This document shows positions 33,193 through 42,775 of a DNA stretch of 64,000 nucleotides, in pieces. A program made the translations under genes and the position numbers. The notes under the pieces are model-generated. The model was not told the origin of the DNA, did no database searches, and was given only the letters and a program-made list of their open reading frames with translations. The stretch comes from Micrococcales bacterium 31B. GTDB lineage: Bacteria > Actinomycetota > Actinomycetes > Actinomycetales > Dermabacteraceae. The stretch lies in the NCBI GenBank assembly GCA_022803075.1, contig JAFFTF010000001.1, positions 98,747 through 162,746 of the forward strand. Reading direction: 5' to 3'. Numbering within the stretch: the stretch's first letter is position 1; the number at the start of each line of letters is the position of its first letter.

Positions 33193-33591
33193 ATGGCCCG
33201 CACCCACATTTCGTCCGGCTCGCCCTTCGAGGCTCAAGTTGGTTATTCCCGCGCCGTCGTCACCGACGGCGCCGTACACGTCTCGGGCACGTGCGCCCCG
33301 GGCGAGACGGCTGCCGAGCAGGCCGCCGCCATTTTGCAGACCATCGTTGCGGCGCTCACCGAGGCGGGTGCCGGGGCGGCAGACGTCGTGCGCACGCGCA
33401 TCTACCTCACCAACATCGCCGATTTTGAGGCGGTTGGGGCCGAGCATGCGAAGGTGTTCGGCGACGCCCGACCCGCGACAACGGCGGTGGGCGTCGCCGC
33501 TCTCGTCAAGCCCGAATTTCTGGTAGAGATCGAGGCGGACGCGGTGCTGCCTCAGCGCCCGAGCATTCAGGGGCGCGTCACGCTGTCGTAG
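33193..33591 (+). CDS. RidA/YjgF-family protein, atypical active site
   Basis: 132 residues. The family pattern is present: VHVSGTCAPGETAAEQ, VVRTRIYLTNIADFEAVG and VEIEADAVLP. At the place where enamine/imine deaminases have Arg in PAR (E. coli Arg105), this protein reads PATTAVGVAAL. It therefore probably belongs to a Rid group without imine deaminase activity. CAGGAG stands before the ATG, and TACAGT at 33121-33126 may be its own -10 box. Confidence 0.85.
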   Translation: MARTHISSGSPFEAQVGYSRAVVTDGAVHVSGTCAPGETAAEQAAAILQTIVAALTEAGAGAADVVRTRIYLTNIADFEAVGAEHAKVFGDARPATTAVGVAALVKPEFLVEIEADAVLPQRPSIQGRVTLS

Positions 33592-34185
33592 TAACTCGAG
33601 ATTCGCGAGATTCACGTCGCATCGGCGCGGGCCCGGGGGCCTGACTTGCCGATATGAATCGGACGCGCGCGGCCTGGCATCCCTGCCGGGCCGCGCTGGT
33701 TTGCTCCAGAAGTTATGTGGCGCCCGGCACCGCAAAAGTTACTCAATGTTGCGACAGGAAACTTGAGGGTGACTTTTTGAGCTCAAAAGTGCTGAAATTC
33801 GGAACTCCCGCGCCGCTCTGCTCACGCGCTAACTTATGTAACGGCAGCGCGATAATTGGGAATGGAGCCGGCGCCCGCCGCCAAACTAGCAGGCTGGGGG
33901 CCGCAGGGTGTTCCGCAGATCTGGCGGGCACGTGACGCAAATTAACATTGTGGTGTATAGACGCAGCCCCGCTATCGGCCTAATATCGAACACAAGCGCC
34001 GGGGGCGGCGCCCACTCAACCTGGAACTACACCTGCGCAAATCTCACATACGTGTTCCGAAACTAGTCGAGCATGAGACCGACAAGCGTCGGGTGCCGCA
34101 GTCAACCAGATGAGACAAAACGAGGAACAATCCGGAGATTTATCCAAGTTGAGTGGAATAAGCGCTGTAAGTGAGTTGGAAGTTT
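33592..34185. other. Gene-poor region, 594 bases, with hairpins
   Basis: No credible gene. It begins with a hairpin, GCGCGGCC (33667-33674) with GGCCGCGC (33689-33696), probably ending the RidA transcript. TTTTGA-GCTC-AAAA (33775-33788) is a perfect 14-bp palindrome. GCGCCG-GGGG-CGGCGC lies at 33996-34011. A possible promoter TATAGA stands at 33957-33962. The middle part is more AT-rich than the genes around it. No iron box was found although a siderophore-interacting protein follows. Confidence 0.55.
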
Positions 34186-35184
34186 ATGGTCTTTGCACAT
34201 TCGATTGACACGATGCCCGTGAACGACCCTGACGTGCCCACGGCACTGTTTCGGGTACGAGTCGCCGACATACACCGCCTGAGCCCACGCTTCATTCGGC
34301 TCACCTTCGACGGTGCCGACCTGGCCAACTTCGCCTACGACGGCGCTGACCAGAGGGTACGTCTCCTGCTGCCTAATCCTCAATCGGGCGAACTGGTGTT
34401 GCCTGACGGCCCGAACTGGCGTCAAGGCTGGCTCGATCTGCCCCACCACGTGCGCCCCATCGTGCGCACCTACACCATCCGCGGCTACCGCTCTAAGTCG
34501 CGTGAGATGGACATCGACTTCGTGGTGCACGACAACCAGGGCCCCGTGTCAGCGTTCGTGCAAGACGCCCACATTGGTGACGAGGTGGGCCTGATCGGCC
34601 CCAATGGCCGCTACTCCGGCAAGCGTGGGGGCTTCGAGTTCGCACCGCCGTCGAAATCCTGCCAACTGCTGCTGGTCGGCGACGAAACCTCGGTGCCCGC
34701 CGTGGGCGCCATCATCGAGCGGCTGCCGTGGGACGCGCGTGGCCTGGTCCTGCTAGAGGTTCCCCAGGCCCACGACGCGCTCGATTTTCGCGCTCCCTCG
34801 GGCCTCGAGGTTCGCTGGCTGCCGCGCGAAGTGGGAGCCATCAAGTACCCCCGCGGCGCCCAACTGCTGCAGGCGCTGCGCGGCGTCATGCCGAGCCTGT
34901 TCCCCAACGGCAACCGGTACCGCGACACGTTGCCCTACATCGATGTCGACGAACACCTGCTGTGGGACGTCCCGAACAACACGCAACGCCCGCGGCGTGC
35001 CACCCTCTACACCTGGGTCGCCACCGAGGCGAGGGTGCTCGACGTGTTGCGCAGGTACCTCGTGAGCGAACACGGCATCGACCGGCGCACGACCGCCTTC
35101 ATGGGGTACTGGCGTGACGGCATCGCCTCCCACGACGTCTCCATTCGGTTCCGCGACGAAGAGAGCCGGGCCACCGCCTGCTAG
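34186..35184 (+). CDS. Siderophore-interacting FAD-binding protein (ferric-siderophore reductase)
   Basis: 332 residues. The FAD-binding barrel has RVRLLLP and the flavin motif RTYTIRGYR, then the NAD(P)-binding part has LLVGDETSVPAVGAIIERLP. The C-terminal SIP domain has TLYTWVATEARVLDVLRRYL and FMGYWRDG. It reduces iron in ferric siderophores in the cytoplasm (SIP/ViuB family). The ATG at 34186 has GGAAG upstream at short spacing; GTG 34171 and ATG 34213 are alternatives. Confidence 0.88.
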   Translation: MVFAHSIDTMPVNDPDVPTALFRVRVADIHRLSPRFIRLTFDGADLANFAYDGADQRVRLLLPNPQSGELVLPDGPNWRQGWLDLPHHVRPIVRTYTIRGYRSKSREMDIDFVVHDNQGPVSAFVQDAHIGDEVGLIGPNGRYSGKRGGFEFAPPSKSCQLLLVGDETSVPAVGAIIERLPWDARGLVLLEVPQAHDALDFRAPSGLEVRWLPREVGAIKYPRGAQLLQALRGVMPSLFPNGNRYRDTLPYIDVDEHLLWDVPNNTQRPRRATLYTWVATEARVLDVLRRYLVSEHGIDRRTTAFMGYWRDGIASHDVSIRFRDEESRATAC

Positions 35185-35203
35185 GTGCCGCTTGCCGTGC
35201 TCG

Positions 35204-35404
35204 TCACGCGTGCGGCGGGCGCGGCGAGTCGCCGTGGGCGGGCTTAACCTGGCTTGCGGCCTCGGCTCGCTTCACGATCGCCACGTCTTCAAAACTCGCA
35301 GGCCGTTCCGACCCCAGGGCGCGCCGCGTAAACCAATGCGACACGATGAGCGACAACACGGTCACGGCGACGATAATCAGCGTGGTCAGAACAATGGGGG
35401 GCAT
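35204..35404 (-). CDS. Small single-helix membrane protein
   Basis: 66 residues. One strong N-terminal membrane helix (PPIVLTTLIIVAVTVLSLIV) is followed by a basic turn and a hydrophilic tail. GGAG stands six bases before the ATG. Function unknown; it is convergent with the siderophore-interacting gene. Confidence 0.6.
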   Translation of the reverse strand: MPPIVLTTLIIVAVTVLSLIVSHWFTRRALGSERPASFEDVAIVKRAEAASQVKPAHGDSPRPPHA

Positions 35405-35476
35405 GGCTCCAGTATCCCACGGTGGTTCACGAGGCCGCGACGCGCCATGGCGGCGCAGCGTAGCGGCGTGTACGCC

Positions 35477-36457
35477 TCACAGTCCGCGGTGATCCAGCCA
35501 GTCAAGAATCTCCCGCACATAGCGCTCCCGCACCGGCTGCCGCGACAGCGACAGGTCGTGCAGACCGCCCGCAACTTCCACGTGCGTCGTCTCGCGACCC
35601 AGTCGCGAGATATACCGCGCAATGGTGGGCAACTCCAACACGATGTCGCAATCGGGTTCGGCGCGGGCGGCTGGAACGCTGCGGTCCGAGGTCAAGGCCA
35701 GCACCGGAGCGTCCAGGTCCAGGCCCTCGCGCACCCGACGCTGGCCTGCTCGAATGGCGCGCAGCCACGCGAGCAGGGGAGGGAACCCGCCGAGCGGTTT
35801 GAGGCGCAGGTCGAAATCCCACTCGCCCCCGGTGCTGCGATGGATGCTGCGGCCGTAAGCGAGCTGGCCTTCGCGCTGGGCGGGCATACGGGGCAGCAGT
35901 GACGCGGCCACGCGCACTATCTGCGTCAGCGGACCCCGGTCGAACCACGTGCCCTGCAGTTCGAGCCACGCCGAGTTCAGCACGAGCCCGTCGACGCCCC
36001 CAAGACCCCGACGCTGCCGGGCATCGAGCCACAGCGGGGCGAGCAGCCCACCCGCGGAGTGGCCCAGTACGACCACGCGACGCACCGGGGCGTCCGCTCG
36101 TAACAACGCCAGGGCGAGATCGAGCTCCTCGTAGTATTCGGCCAGGTCAAAGCAGAAATTTGGGGTCTGCCCCGCGCGCAGGGAGCGGCCATATTTGCGA
36201 AGGTCTAGCGCGTAAAACCGGTAGCCGCGGGCGATCCAGGCGGCGGCGTGATGCACCTGGAAGAAGTAGTCGGTGAAACCGTGCACGTACAGCACGGCGG
36301 GCTGCGGGGGTGTCGTCGCCTCGTGTTCGGGCAGCCTGTTGCGCACGAGCGTCGCCACGGCGTCGCCTTCGTAGTCGGGTTTGAGCCGCAGGGTGAGGGC
36401 CTCCCAGTCCGGCCCCAAGATGTCGTCCTGCCATCCGTCTCGCACATATGCCACCAT
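35477..36457 (-). CDS. Alpha/beta hydrolase, monoacylglycerol-lipase-like
   Basis: 326 residues. The oxyanion turn is VLYVHGFTDYFFQ near residue 55, the nucleophile elbow GHSAGG has Ser134, ALTSDRS holds the likely Asp and GGLHDL the likely His. The cap region between is helical. It probably hydrolyses an ester such as a lipid. It stands alone, downstream of the amino-acid permease hairpin. Confidence 0.85.
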   Translation of the reverse strand: MVAYVRDGWQDDILGPDWEALTLRLKPDYEGDAVATLVRNRLPEHEATTPPQPAVLYVHGFTDYFFQVHHAAAWIARGYRFYALDLRKYGRSLRAGQTPNFCFDLAEYYEELDLALALLRADAPVRRVVVLGHSAGGLLAPLWLDARQRRGLGGVDGLVLNSAWLELQGTWFDRGPLTQIVRVAASLLPRMPAQREGQLAYGRSIHRSTGGEWDFDLRLKPLGGFPPLLAWLRAIRAGQRRVREGLDLDAPVLALTSDRSVPAARAEPDCDIVLELPTIARYISRLGRETTHVEVAGGLHDLSLSRQPVRERYVREILDWLDHRGL

Positions 36458-36488
36458 GGCCCCATCTAAGCATGAGCGGGCACGTCAC

Positions 36489-36530
36489 GAGGGGCCGGTC
36501 GTCCGTATGGTGGCGGACGCCCGGCCCCTC
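36489..36530. terminator. Long hairpin after the amino-acid permease gene
   Basis: GAGGGGCCGG-T-CGTCCG (36489-36505) pairs with CGGACG-C-CCGGCCCCTC (36514-36530): 16 pairs with one mismatch. It lies downstream of the leftward permease gene. No T-tract follows. Confidence 0.65.
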
Positions 36531-36581
36531 CTGAGCTATTCTGTGCGGTTTCGCGTGGCCCGCATCAGGCCTTCGCGATGG

Positions 36582-38126
36582 TTAGCTCTCGCCCGATCCC
36601 GGGTTATTGCCGTCCGAGGGGTCCTGCTTGTGCCGGTGCTTGTCGAACGGGGCGAGTGGGTCCGCCATGGGGCGGTTGGCCACGGTCGGCACGGCGCCCG
36701 TGTAGCCAGCGCGGGCTTCCGCGATGGCGCGAATGCGGTCGCGCTGCAGGTACCAGCCGATGATCAGCAGCACGCCGATCACGGGAACGGCGCCGAGGGT
36801 CCAGAGGCCAGACGTGCCGTCCATGAACAACAGCACGAGCACGGCGGCGAGGAACACGAGGGTGAGCCACGACGTGACCGGTGCGCCGGGCATGCGGAAG
36901 TCGGGGCGCTTCACCTTGCCCTGCTTGGCGAGCTGCATCAATTTCATCTGGCAGACGATGATGAACGCCCAGGTAGAGATGATGCCGAGTGACGCAAAGC
37001 CGAGGGCGGTCTCGAACGCTCCCTCGGGCAGCAGGTAGTTCAGGCCCACGCCCAGCAGGCCGATGCCGGCCGTCAGCAGGATGCCCGGGTAGGGCACGCC
37101 GCCCTTTGACATCTTCTGCATGCTCGCAGGGGCAGAGCCCGCTATCGACATCGAGCGCAGAATGCGGCCCGTCGAGTAGAGGCCCGCGTTCAGCGAAGAC
37201 AGCGCCGCGGTCAGCACAACGAAATTCATGACATTGGCGGTCCAACTGACGCCCAACTTGTCGAAGAAGGTCACGAACGGGCTTTCGCCGGCCTGGTATT
37301 CGGTGTAGGGAAGCAGCAGGGAGAGCAGAATGGTCGAGCCGACATAAAACACGGCGATACGCACGATCACCGAGTTGATGGCACGCGGCATGATCTTCTC
37401 GGGGTTCTCGGTCTCACCGGCGGCGGTGCCCACAAGTTCCACCGAGGCGTAGGCGAACACAACGCCGCTGGTCAGCACGAGGGCGGGGAGCACGCCGTTC
37501 GGGAACAGGCCGCCATTGTCGGTAATCACCGACAGGCCCGTGGTCGCTCCATCCAGGTCAAAGCGGCCACCGAGCACGATCAGGGCGACCGTGAGGAACG
37601 CGAGAATCGCGACGACCTTCACCAGGGCGAACCAGAACTCGAGCTCGCCGAAGATCTTCACGCTGATGAGGTTCGCGCACAGCACCACGACGAGCGAAAT
37701 GAGCGCTAGCACCCACATGGGAGTCGACTCGAAGGTTGACCAGAAGTGCAGGTAGGTCGCGGCGGCGGTGGCGTCCACGATGCCGGTCGCCGCCCAGTTA
37801 ACGAAGTACATCCACCCCGCCACGTAGGCCGATTTCTCGCCGTAGAACTCACGCGCGTACGAGACGAACGAGCCGGAGGAGGGGCGGTGCAGCACGAGTT
37901 CGCCGAGCGCACGCAAGATGAAGAATACGAAGATGCCGCACACCAGGTAAATGACGAACAGCGCCGGGCCCGCATCGTGCAGGCGTTTGCCGGCGCCCAG
38001 GAACAGGCCCGTCCCGATGGCGCCGCCGATGGCGATCATCTGCACTTGGCGGTTCTTAAGACCCTTGTGATAGCCCTCCTGCTCGGCGTCGAGCACGCTT
38101 TGGGCAGCGTTCAATTGATCAGTCAC
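36582..38126 (-). CDS. Amino-acid permease, L-asparagine permease (AnsP)-like
   Basis: 514 residues with twelve predicted membrane helices of the APC superfamily. The N-terminal consensus [21 protein letters not shown] and [18 protein letters not shown] are close to AnsP-type transporters as I remember them. The GTG at 38126 is chosen because AGGAG lies seven bases before it. A long hydrophilic C-terminus ends in a His/Lys/Asp-rich stretch. Import of asparagine or a related amino acid by proton symport is likely. Confidence 0.85.
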   Translation of the reverse strand: MTDQLNAAQSVLDAEQEGYHKGLKNRQVQMIAIGGAIGTGLFLGAGKRLHDAGPALFVIYLVCGIFVFFILRALGELVLHRPSSGSFVSYAREFYGEKSAYVAGWMYFVNWAATGIVDATAAATYLHFWSTFESTPMWVLALISLVVVLCANLISVKIFGELEFWFALVKVVAILAFLTVALIVLGGRFDLDGATTGLSVITDNGGLFPNGVLPALVLTSGVVFAYASVELVGTAAGETENPEKIMPRAINSVIVRIAVFYVGSTILLSLLLPYTEYQAGESPFVTFFDKLGVSWTANVMNFVVLTAALSSLNAGLYSTGRILRSMSIAGSAPASMQKMSKGGVPYPGILLTAGIGLLGVGLNYLLPEGAFETALGFASLGIISTWAFIIVCQMKLMQLAKQGKVKRPDFRMPGAPVTSWLTLVFLAAVLVLLFMDGTSGLWTLGAVPVIGVLLIIGWYLQRDRIRAIAEARAGYTGAVPTVANRPMADPLAPFDKHRHKQDPSDGNNPGSGES

Positions 38127-38309
38127 AGGATTACTCCTAGGTTCGAGTAGAGTCGCCCAGCGCCACTGCGAAGTTTGTGGCTTCGTTCGGCTCCGCTCGG
38201 GCGGATGCAACATGCGTGTTGCGAAGCGATGCTGCCCTGCATCGTTGCGTGTCAACGCTGCACAAGCGAATACATACTACTCAATGCCGCGCAGATTTCA
38301 ATGCCTTCA

Positions 38310-39725
38310 TTATTTAGCGCGCGCATGGCCGCTGACTTCACGGCCCATGGTGCGAGGCAGCCGCATCAGATCGAGCGTTCCGATCGCTGCCAGGACTGCG
38401 AGAATAATAAATGCGATATGAAAGTCGATAACTCCCGGCGCGTTCGCATCGCCCTGAGTGATAGCGGCGGAGATGCTCACCGTCAGCGCCGCGAGTCCGA
38501 TGCCAAGGGTGGCATTCACCTGAAAAACGAGCGAAGAGAGAGTGTTTGCATCAGTCATGTGCTCCGGCTCGACGTCGACCAGGGATCCGGTGTTCAGGGC
38601 CGTAAACTGCATGGATCTGCAGGCGCCCGAGAACACAATCAGGGGAATCGCGAGCCACACGGCGGTGTCTTTTTGCAGCAGGGCCATGAGGGCGAAGCCT
38701 AGCGCGACCAGGGAGCCGTTGGTGACGAGAATGGTGTAAAAGCCAAACTTTCGCAGCAGCCACGTGGTGGCCGGCTTGATGCCCAAATTGCCTGCAAAAA
38801 GAGCCAAGAGGTAGAGGCCCGCCGTGAATCCATCAAAACCGAAGCCGATTTGGTACATGAGGGGAAGCAGCAGGGGCACCGCGCCGATCGTGATCCTGAA
38901 GAGGCTGCCCCCGCGCATTCCCACCATGAAGGTGCGCACCTCGAGGACGTCTAGGGCAAAGAGCGGGTGCTCGGCGCGGCGCAGGTGTTTCACGCCGAGC
39001 CAGGAGGTAAGCGCGCACGTTAGCAGCAGGCCCGTGACGATGGCATAGTTGGCCCGGCCGTGGGCCACGTATTCCATGGCTACGATCAGGGCGATGAGCG
39101 AGGTGGCGGCGTAGGCAAACCCCGGCCAGTCGAACGGCGCGTGCCGGGTCTTGCGCCCGTGGACGAGATAGAGCGAGGCCCCCAGGGCGATGGCGCCTAG
39201 CGGCACGTTGATGAAGAAGATCCAGTGCCACGACCACGTCTGCGAGATGAGTCCCCCCAGGGGCGGTCCAAGTATCGGTGCGGCGAGTCCGGGCCAGGTG
39301 ATGATGGCAACGAGGGTGATGAGGTCTTTCTTTTTGCTATTGCGCAGTACGAGAAGTCGACCCACCGGCACCATGAGGGCGCCCCCAACGCCCTGGATCA
39401 CGCGCGCCGCGACAAACATCCATAGTGAGGTGCTGAGCCCGCACAGCAGGGAGGCGAGCGTGAAAATGACGATGGCGCCCGTGAAGGTGCGCCGCGCGCC
39501 GAGTCGATCGGTGATCCACCCGCTGAGCGGCACGAACACGGCGATGGAGAGCAGATACGTGCTGATGCCGACCGTGAGGCTCGTGGGTGCCACGCCGAAA
39601 TCCGCAGCCATGTAGGGCAGAGCGGTCGTGATGATGGTGGCGTCGAGGAGCTCGATGAAGAAGGTGCCCGCCACGAGAAACGCGATGGCGCGCGGCGAGC
39701 GCACGGGCAGGTCGCGATTATTCAT
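38310..39725 (-). CDS. MFS drug exporter, DHA2 (EmrB/QacA) family
   Basis: 471 residues and about fourteen membrane helices. Marks are LLDATIITTALPYMAADFG at the N-terminus (motif D), GWITDRLGARRTF (motif A) and GPPLGGLI (motif C), all typical of proton-driven multidrug exporters. No regulator gene is adjacent. Confidence 0.87.
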   Translation of the reverse strand: MNNRDLPVRSPRAIAFLVAGTFFIELLDATIITTALPYMAADFGVAPTSLTVGISTYLLSIAVFVPLSGWITDRLGARRTFTGAIVIFTLASLLCGLSTSLWMFVAARVIQGVGGALMVPVGRLLVLRNSKKKDLITLVAIITWPGLAAPILGPPLGGLISQTWSWHWIFFINVPLGAIALGASLYLVHGRKTRHAPFDWPGFAYAATSLIALIVAMEYVAHGRANYAIVTGLLLTCALTSWLGVKHLRRAEHPLFALDVLEVRTFMVGMRGGSLFRITIGAVPLLLPLMYQIGFGFDGFTAGLYLLALFAGNLGIKPATTWLLRKFGFYTILVTNGSLVALGFALMALLQKDTAVWLAIPLIVFSGACRSMQFTALNTGSLVDVEPEHMTDANTLSSLVFQVNATLGIGLAALTVSISAAITQGDANAPGVIDFHIAFIILAVLAAIGTLDLMRLPRTMGREVSGHARAK

Positions 39726-39783
39726 GCGGGACGCCTCGGTGGTCGGTGATCGGTCCGCACCACTGTAGCCGATTTAAACGTTT

Positions 39784-40965
39784 TTACGGCCGGTGCAGTC
39801 GGCTTACGGTCGGGCGCCCCCCATGCTCGCGTTCGCGCACAATGGGCTCTTGCGCCGCCGCGATGGGGGGTTCGAGGGGGTCTTGACGGGGGGTGGAATC
39901 GTCGGCACTCTCGCCATCGTCAAGGGCGGGAGGTTCGACAAGCAGAGCCGCATCGAGCGGGGTCGAGCGTTTGAGCATGGCGAGCGCGATGGGCCCCAGT
40001 TCGTGATGCAGGGCCACGCTCAGCAGCCGACCCACGGGCTTGCCCAGCGCGCGTGCATCGGTCGCGTCGGGCAGGTGCACGGCCGCGCCCGCGACGGGCA
40101 GCGAATGCCCCGAGCCATCCAGGTGCAGCAGGGCCATGCGGCGCGGCGGCTGACCCAGGTTAAACACCTTCGCGACGGTCTCCTGGCCGCGATAGCAGCC
40201 CTTGTCGAAGTGCACGGCGGTGCGGGTCCAGTCGAGCTCGTGCGGAAGAGTGCGGGCATCGGTATCTGCGCCGAGTCGGGGGCGCCAGGCCTCGATGCGC
40301 AGCGCAGTGGCCGCCCACGTGCCAGCCCAGGTGAAGCCGTCAGGGAGGGTCAGGGCGTCCGCGCGGGGCACGATGCCGACGGCGTGTGGCCGTGCCAGGC
40401 CGGGATGCTCGGTCGCGGCTGCATAGGTCGCTCCGCCGGGCGCGATGCCCGGCCACGGATCTACCCAAACGGGGCACCCCGCAAGGCCCGAGGCAGCCAG
40501 CACCGCGGCGACCGCCGCGGGCGTCCCCGAAAGTCCGGCATACTCTGCGCTGAGGTCTTCGAGGGTCACCTCGGCCCGAAATCGCATGCGTTCGAGCCAG
40601 GCCAGCAAGGGGTGCGGGTCGCTCTGCACGTAGTCGCCCGCCGCGGTGGTGGGTTCTGCGAGCACCCACACCGAGTCGGAGTCGGCGACCGCGCGCAGGG
40701 AATGCTCGACCTGGCCCTGGGGACTCAGGATCAGCGCCTCGGTGCTGTCGCCGGCGGCGAGGGGCAGCATCAGTTGCGACGTAATGGCATTCAGCCACGT
40801 GAGGCGGTCGGGCCCTGAGACGCGCAGCACCCGGTCGGCGGTGCGCACCACGGCGGTGCCGGCCGCGAGGTGACGCTGTTCGATAAGGGGCGACCCGTAA
40901 TGCCACGGCACCCCCGCGTCGGGCGTGCCCGAGGGGGCGGGCACGGCGTCGCTCACGGCGCTCAT
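39784..40965 (-). CDS. ygfZ: Folate-binding protein YgfZ
   Basis: 393 residues, aminomethyltransferase fold. The signature KGCYRGQE is at about 255-262. YgfZ uses tetrahydrofolate to help Fe-S enzymes mature or recover from oxidation. The ATG overlaps the stop of the nitrobindin-like gene (ATGA). The C-terminus carries about 50 extra polar residues with several negative charges. Confidence 0.9.
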   Translation of the reverse strand: MSAVSDAVPAPSGTPDAGVPWHYGSPLIEQRHLAAGTAVVRTADRVLRVSGPDRLTWLNAITSQLMLPLAAGDSTEALILSPQGQVEHSLRAVADSDSVWVLAEPTTAAGDYVQSDPHPLLAWLERMRFRAEVTLEDLSAEYAGLSGTPAAVAAVLAASGLAGCPVWVDPWPGIAPGGATYAAATEHPGLARPHAVGIVPRADALTLPDGFTWAGTWAATALRIEAWRPRLGADTDARTLPHELDWTRTAVHFDKGCYRGQETVAKVFNLGQPPRRMALLHLDGSGHSLPVAGAAVHLPDATDARALGKPVGRLLSVALHHELGPIALAMLKRSTPLDAALLVEPPALDDGESADDSTPRQDPLEPPIAAAQEPIVREREHGGRPTVSRLHRP

Positions 40966-41573
40966 GCTCGGTTCAGCAAGATCGAGAGATAAGGCGTGGT
41001 CTCGCCATCGACCACGTGCTCTTGCACCCACAGCAAAGAACCATTGACCAGGCCATACATGCGGCGCTCGGGCCGTGGCTGCGTGCCGGATTCGGTGCGA
41101 GCGACATGCACCGAGGCCAACTCGATGCGCGGGCCGCGGGCGGCGCCGTCGAGCGCGCTGACATAACCCTGCGGATTCGACAGGACCACCTCGAGGGTCG
41201 TCTCTTTCAGGTTCGGGTCTGCGCCGGGATCGGTAAGAATCAGGGGTTGCGTACCCGTTGCCCGCCAGTACCCCGTCTCGGTGCTGAGCAACGCGCGCGG
41301 GGCCTCGTCGACGGATTCTTCGGCGCCCGCCTCGGGGTCGTCGAAAGGCGACTTGGGTTTGGGAGCGGGCGCGTCGAGCACAAATGTGGTGCACTCATAT
41401 CGCAGAGCCGCCGTGCCGTCCTGCAGTGTGACGGGGCTGAACGAGACGTCTTGCACGATGCGCCGCCCACCATCGGGCAACTGCACGGCTCCGTCGTCAC
41501 CTGACCATGTGCCGACCAGATAGGCGACCGGGTAGAGGCTGGGGTCGAGATTGTCGTCAAGGACAATCGGCAT
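40962..41573 (-). CDS. FABP/nitrobindin-like (THAP4 heme-binding) protein
   Basis: 203 residues. The beta-barrel start has YLVGTWSGDD, the family GTW-G motif, and the end has RRMYGLVNGSLLWVQEHVVDG. An acidic Pro-rich insert (PKPKSPFDDPEAGAEE) lies between strands. In actinobacteria this family is linked to ferric heme and peroxynitrite. It is co-translated with ygfZ and preceded at two bases by a 33-residue membrane peptide, so the three may act together against oxidative damage to Fe-S or heme proteins (inference). Confidence 0.82.
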   Translation of the reverse strand: MPIVLDDNLDPSLYPVAYLVGTWSGDDGAVQLPDGGRRIVQDVSFSPVTLQDGTAALRYECTTFVLDAPAPKPKSPFDDPEAGAEESVDEAPRALLSTETGYWRATGTQPLILTDPGADPNLKETTLEVVLSNPQGYVSALDGAARGPRIELASVHVARTESGTQPRPERRMYGLVNGSLLWVQEHVVDGETTPYLSILLNRA

Positions 41574-41575
41574 GT

Positions 41576-41677
41576 TTAGCGGTGGCCCTTCATGAGGCGA
41601 TGCACGACGTAGTAGGCGAACCAGGCGACGGTTACGGCGACGCCGGCGATGAGGGCGATAAAGATGGCTTCGAGCAT
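41576..41677 (-). CDS. 33-residue single-helix membrane peptide
   Basis: ATG at 41677, 33 codons, TAA two bases before the nitrobindin-like start. The product (MLEAIFIALIAGVAVTVAW, then FAYYVVHRLMKGHR) is one membrane helix with a basic tail. TAGACT ends six bases before the ATG, which fits a leaderless start. The clean amphipathic composition and tight spacing to the next gene support it being real. Confidence 0.6.
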   Translation of the reverse strand: MLEAIFIALIAGVAVTVAWFAYYVVHRLMKGHR

Positions 41678-41784
41678 GCCAATAGTCTAGCGACGTGCGC
41701 ACGCCGACGGGCTGGTAGGGCCGAGTTGGGAGACAGTGGGGCAGAGATCACGTGCCCTCGAAGGGGGGGCGGACGCTCCGGTGG

Positions 41785-42585
41785 TTACGTCAGCGCGTAC
41801 GCCGCGATAAAGACGAGAATCGAGGCGACGCCCAGTTGGCCCGTGCTGAGCGCGAGCGATTCAGGAAAAGACAGGTGCTTGGGCTGACGGGCCCGCAGGG
41901 CCTCAATGACGGTCGCCGAGGTGGCGCCCGAGGGTAGGGGGAGCGGGCCCTTGGCAATAAGGCTCGTCAGCACCACGCTCGTGGCGTGCGCAGCGACGCC
42001 GAGCATGACGCCGAGCACGGCAATCATGTAATTAAACGGCGCAGAAACCATGACCATGGGCGCGACTGCGGCCACGGCGCCTCCACCGAGAGCCGCTGCT
42101 GCAAACCGGGCAGTCGTCGGCAGGGGCGCCGCGACCGCAAGCAACGCGAAGGCTGTGGCCGCGGCGCACGCGATGGCGAGTTCACCGTGGCGCATCACGA
42201 GCACCCACCCGGGGACGAGGAGCGCGACACAGAGGGCTGCAACCGTCGATGAGATCGACTCGGTAATGCGCTCGCGAGAGCGGCGCAGCATCTGGGTCAA
42301 AAAGGCCAGCACGACACCGAGAGCGCCGATCAGCGTCAGGTAGTGCGCCGTATCGTCGATGTCGGCGTACAAGAAGGCCCCCGCCGAGAGGCCAGCCACG
42401 AGGGTAACCACCGCGACCGAGGACTTGCGAGCTGGCAACTTGACGCGACCGAGCCACGACCAGGCCATCGCCACCGTGAGGATCACGCACAGTGCGGCAG
42501 TCACGATAGGCATGCGCACTAGCGCGCCAACGCAAATAATGAGGCTAAGCACGGCGCCAGCGCCCAGGCGGTACGAACCTGCCAC
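41785..42585 (-). CDS. Multi-helix membrane protein of unknown function
   Basis: 266 residues with about eight membrane helices. The basic loop FLTQMLRRSRERITES and the cytoplasmic stretch ALRARQPKHLSFPE stand out. It is divergent from the glnR-like gene. I do not recognise the family. Confidence 0.7.
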   Translation of the reverse strand: MAGSYRLGAGAVLSLIICVGALVRMPIVTAALCVILTVAMAWSWLGRVKLPARKSSVAVVTLVAGLSAGAFLYADIDDTAHYLTLIGALGVVLAFLTQMLRRSRERITESISSTVAALCVALLVPGWVLVMRHGELAIACAAATAFALLAVAAPLPTTARFAAAALGGGAVAAVAPMVMVSAPFNYMIAVLGVMLGVAAHATSVVLTSLIAKGPLPLPSGATSATVIEALRARQPKHLSFPESLALSTGQLGVASILVFIAAYALT

Positions 42586-42683
42586 GCCCCATCTCCTCTG
42601 AATCCACGAACAACTACGTAATTATCTCCTGGTACGCTACCCCCAGCCTGAACGATTTTTCATGGCGGACGCGCCAGCATGCC

Positions 42684-42715
42684 TTTCTAGTTCTCTCTAT
42701 TCTGGTGGCTAGAAA
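42684..42715. promoter_or_regulatory. Inverted repeat upstream of the glnR-like gene
   Basis: TTTCTAG (42684-42690) and CTAGAAA (42709-42715) are perfect 7-base arms separated by 18 bases, between the divergent membrane-protein and regulator genes. It could be a regulator site or a leader hairpin. Confidence 0.35.
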
Positions 42716-42775
42716 CGCGTCGCTTAAAAACTCGCCTGTTTGCACACTGATGAACTCGGCCCGAAAGAGGTGTCC

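Noticed and set aside
33654-33935. 93-codon plus-strand frame after ridA
   Set aside because: No ribosome site, mixed composition unlike neighbouring genes, and it begins inside a hairpin.
34020-34185. Iron-regulator (DtxR/IdeR) box before the siderophore-interacting gene
   Set aside because: No match to the TTAGGTTAGGCTAA-type consensus was seen.
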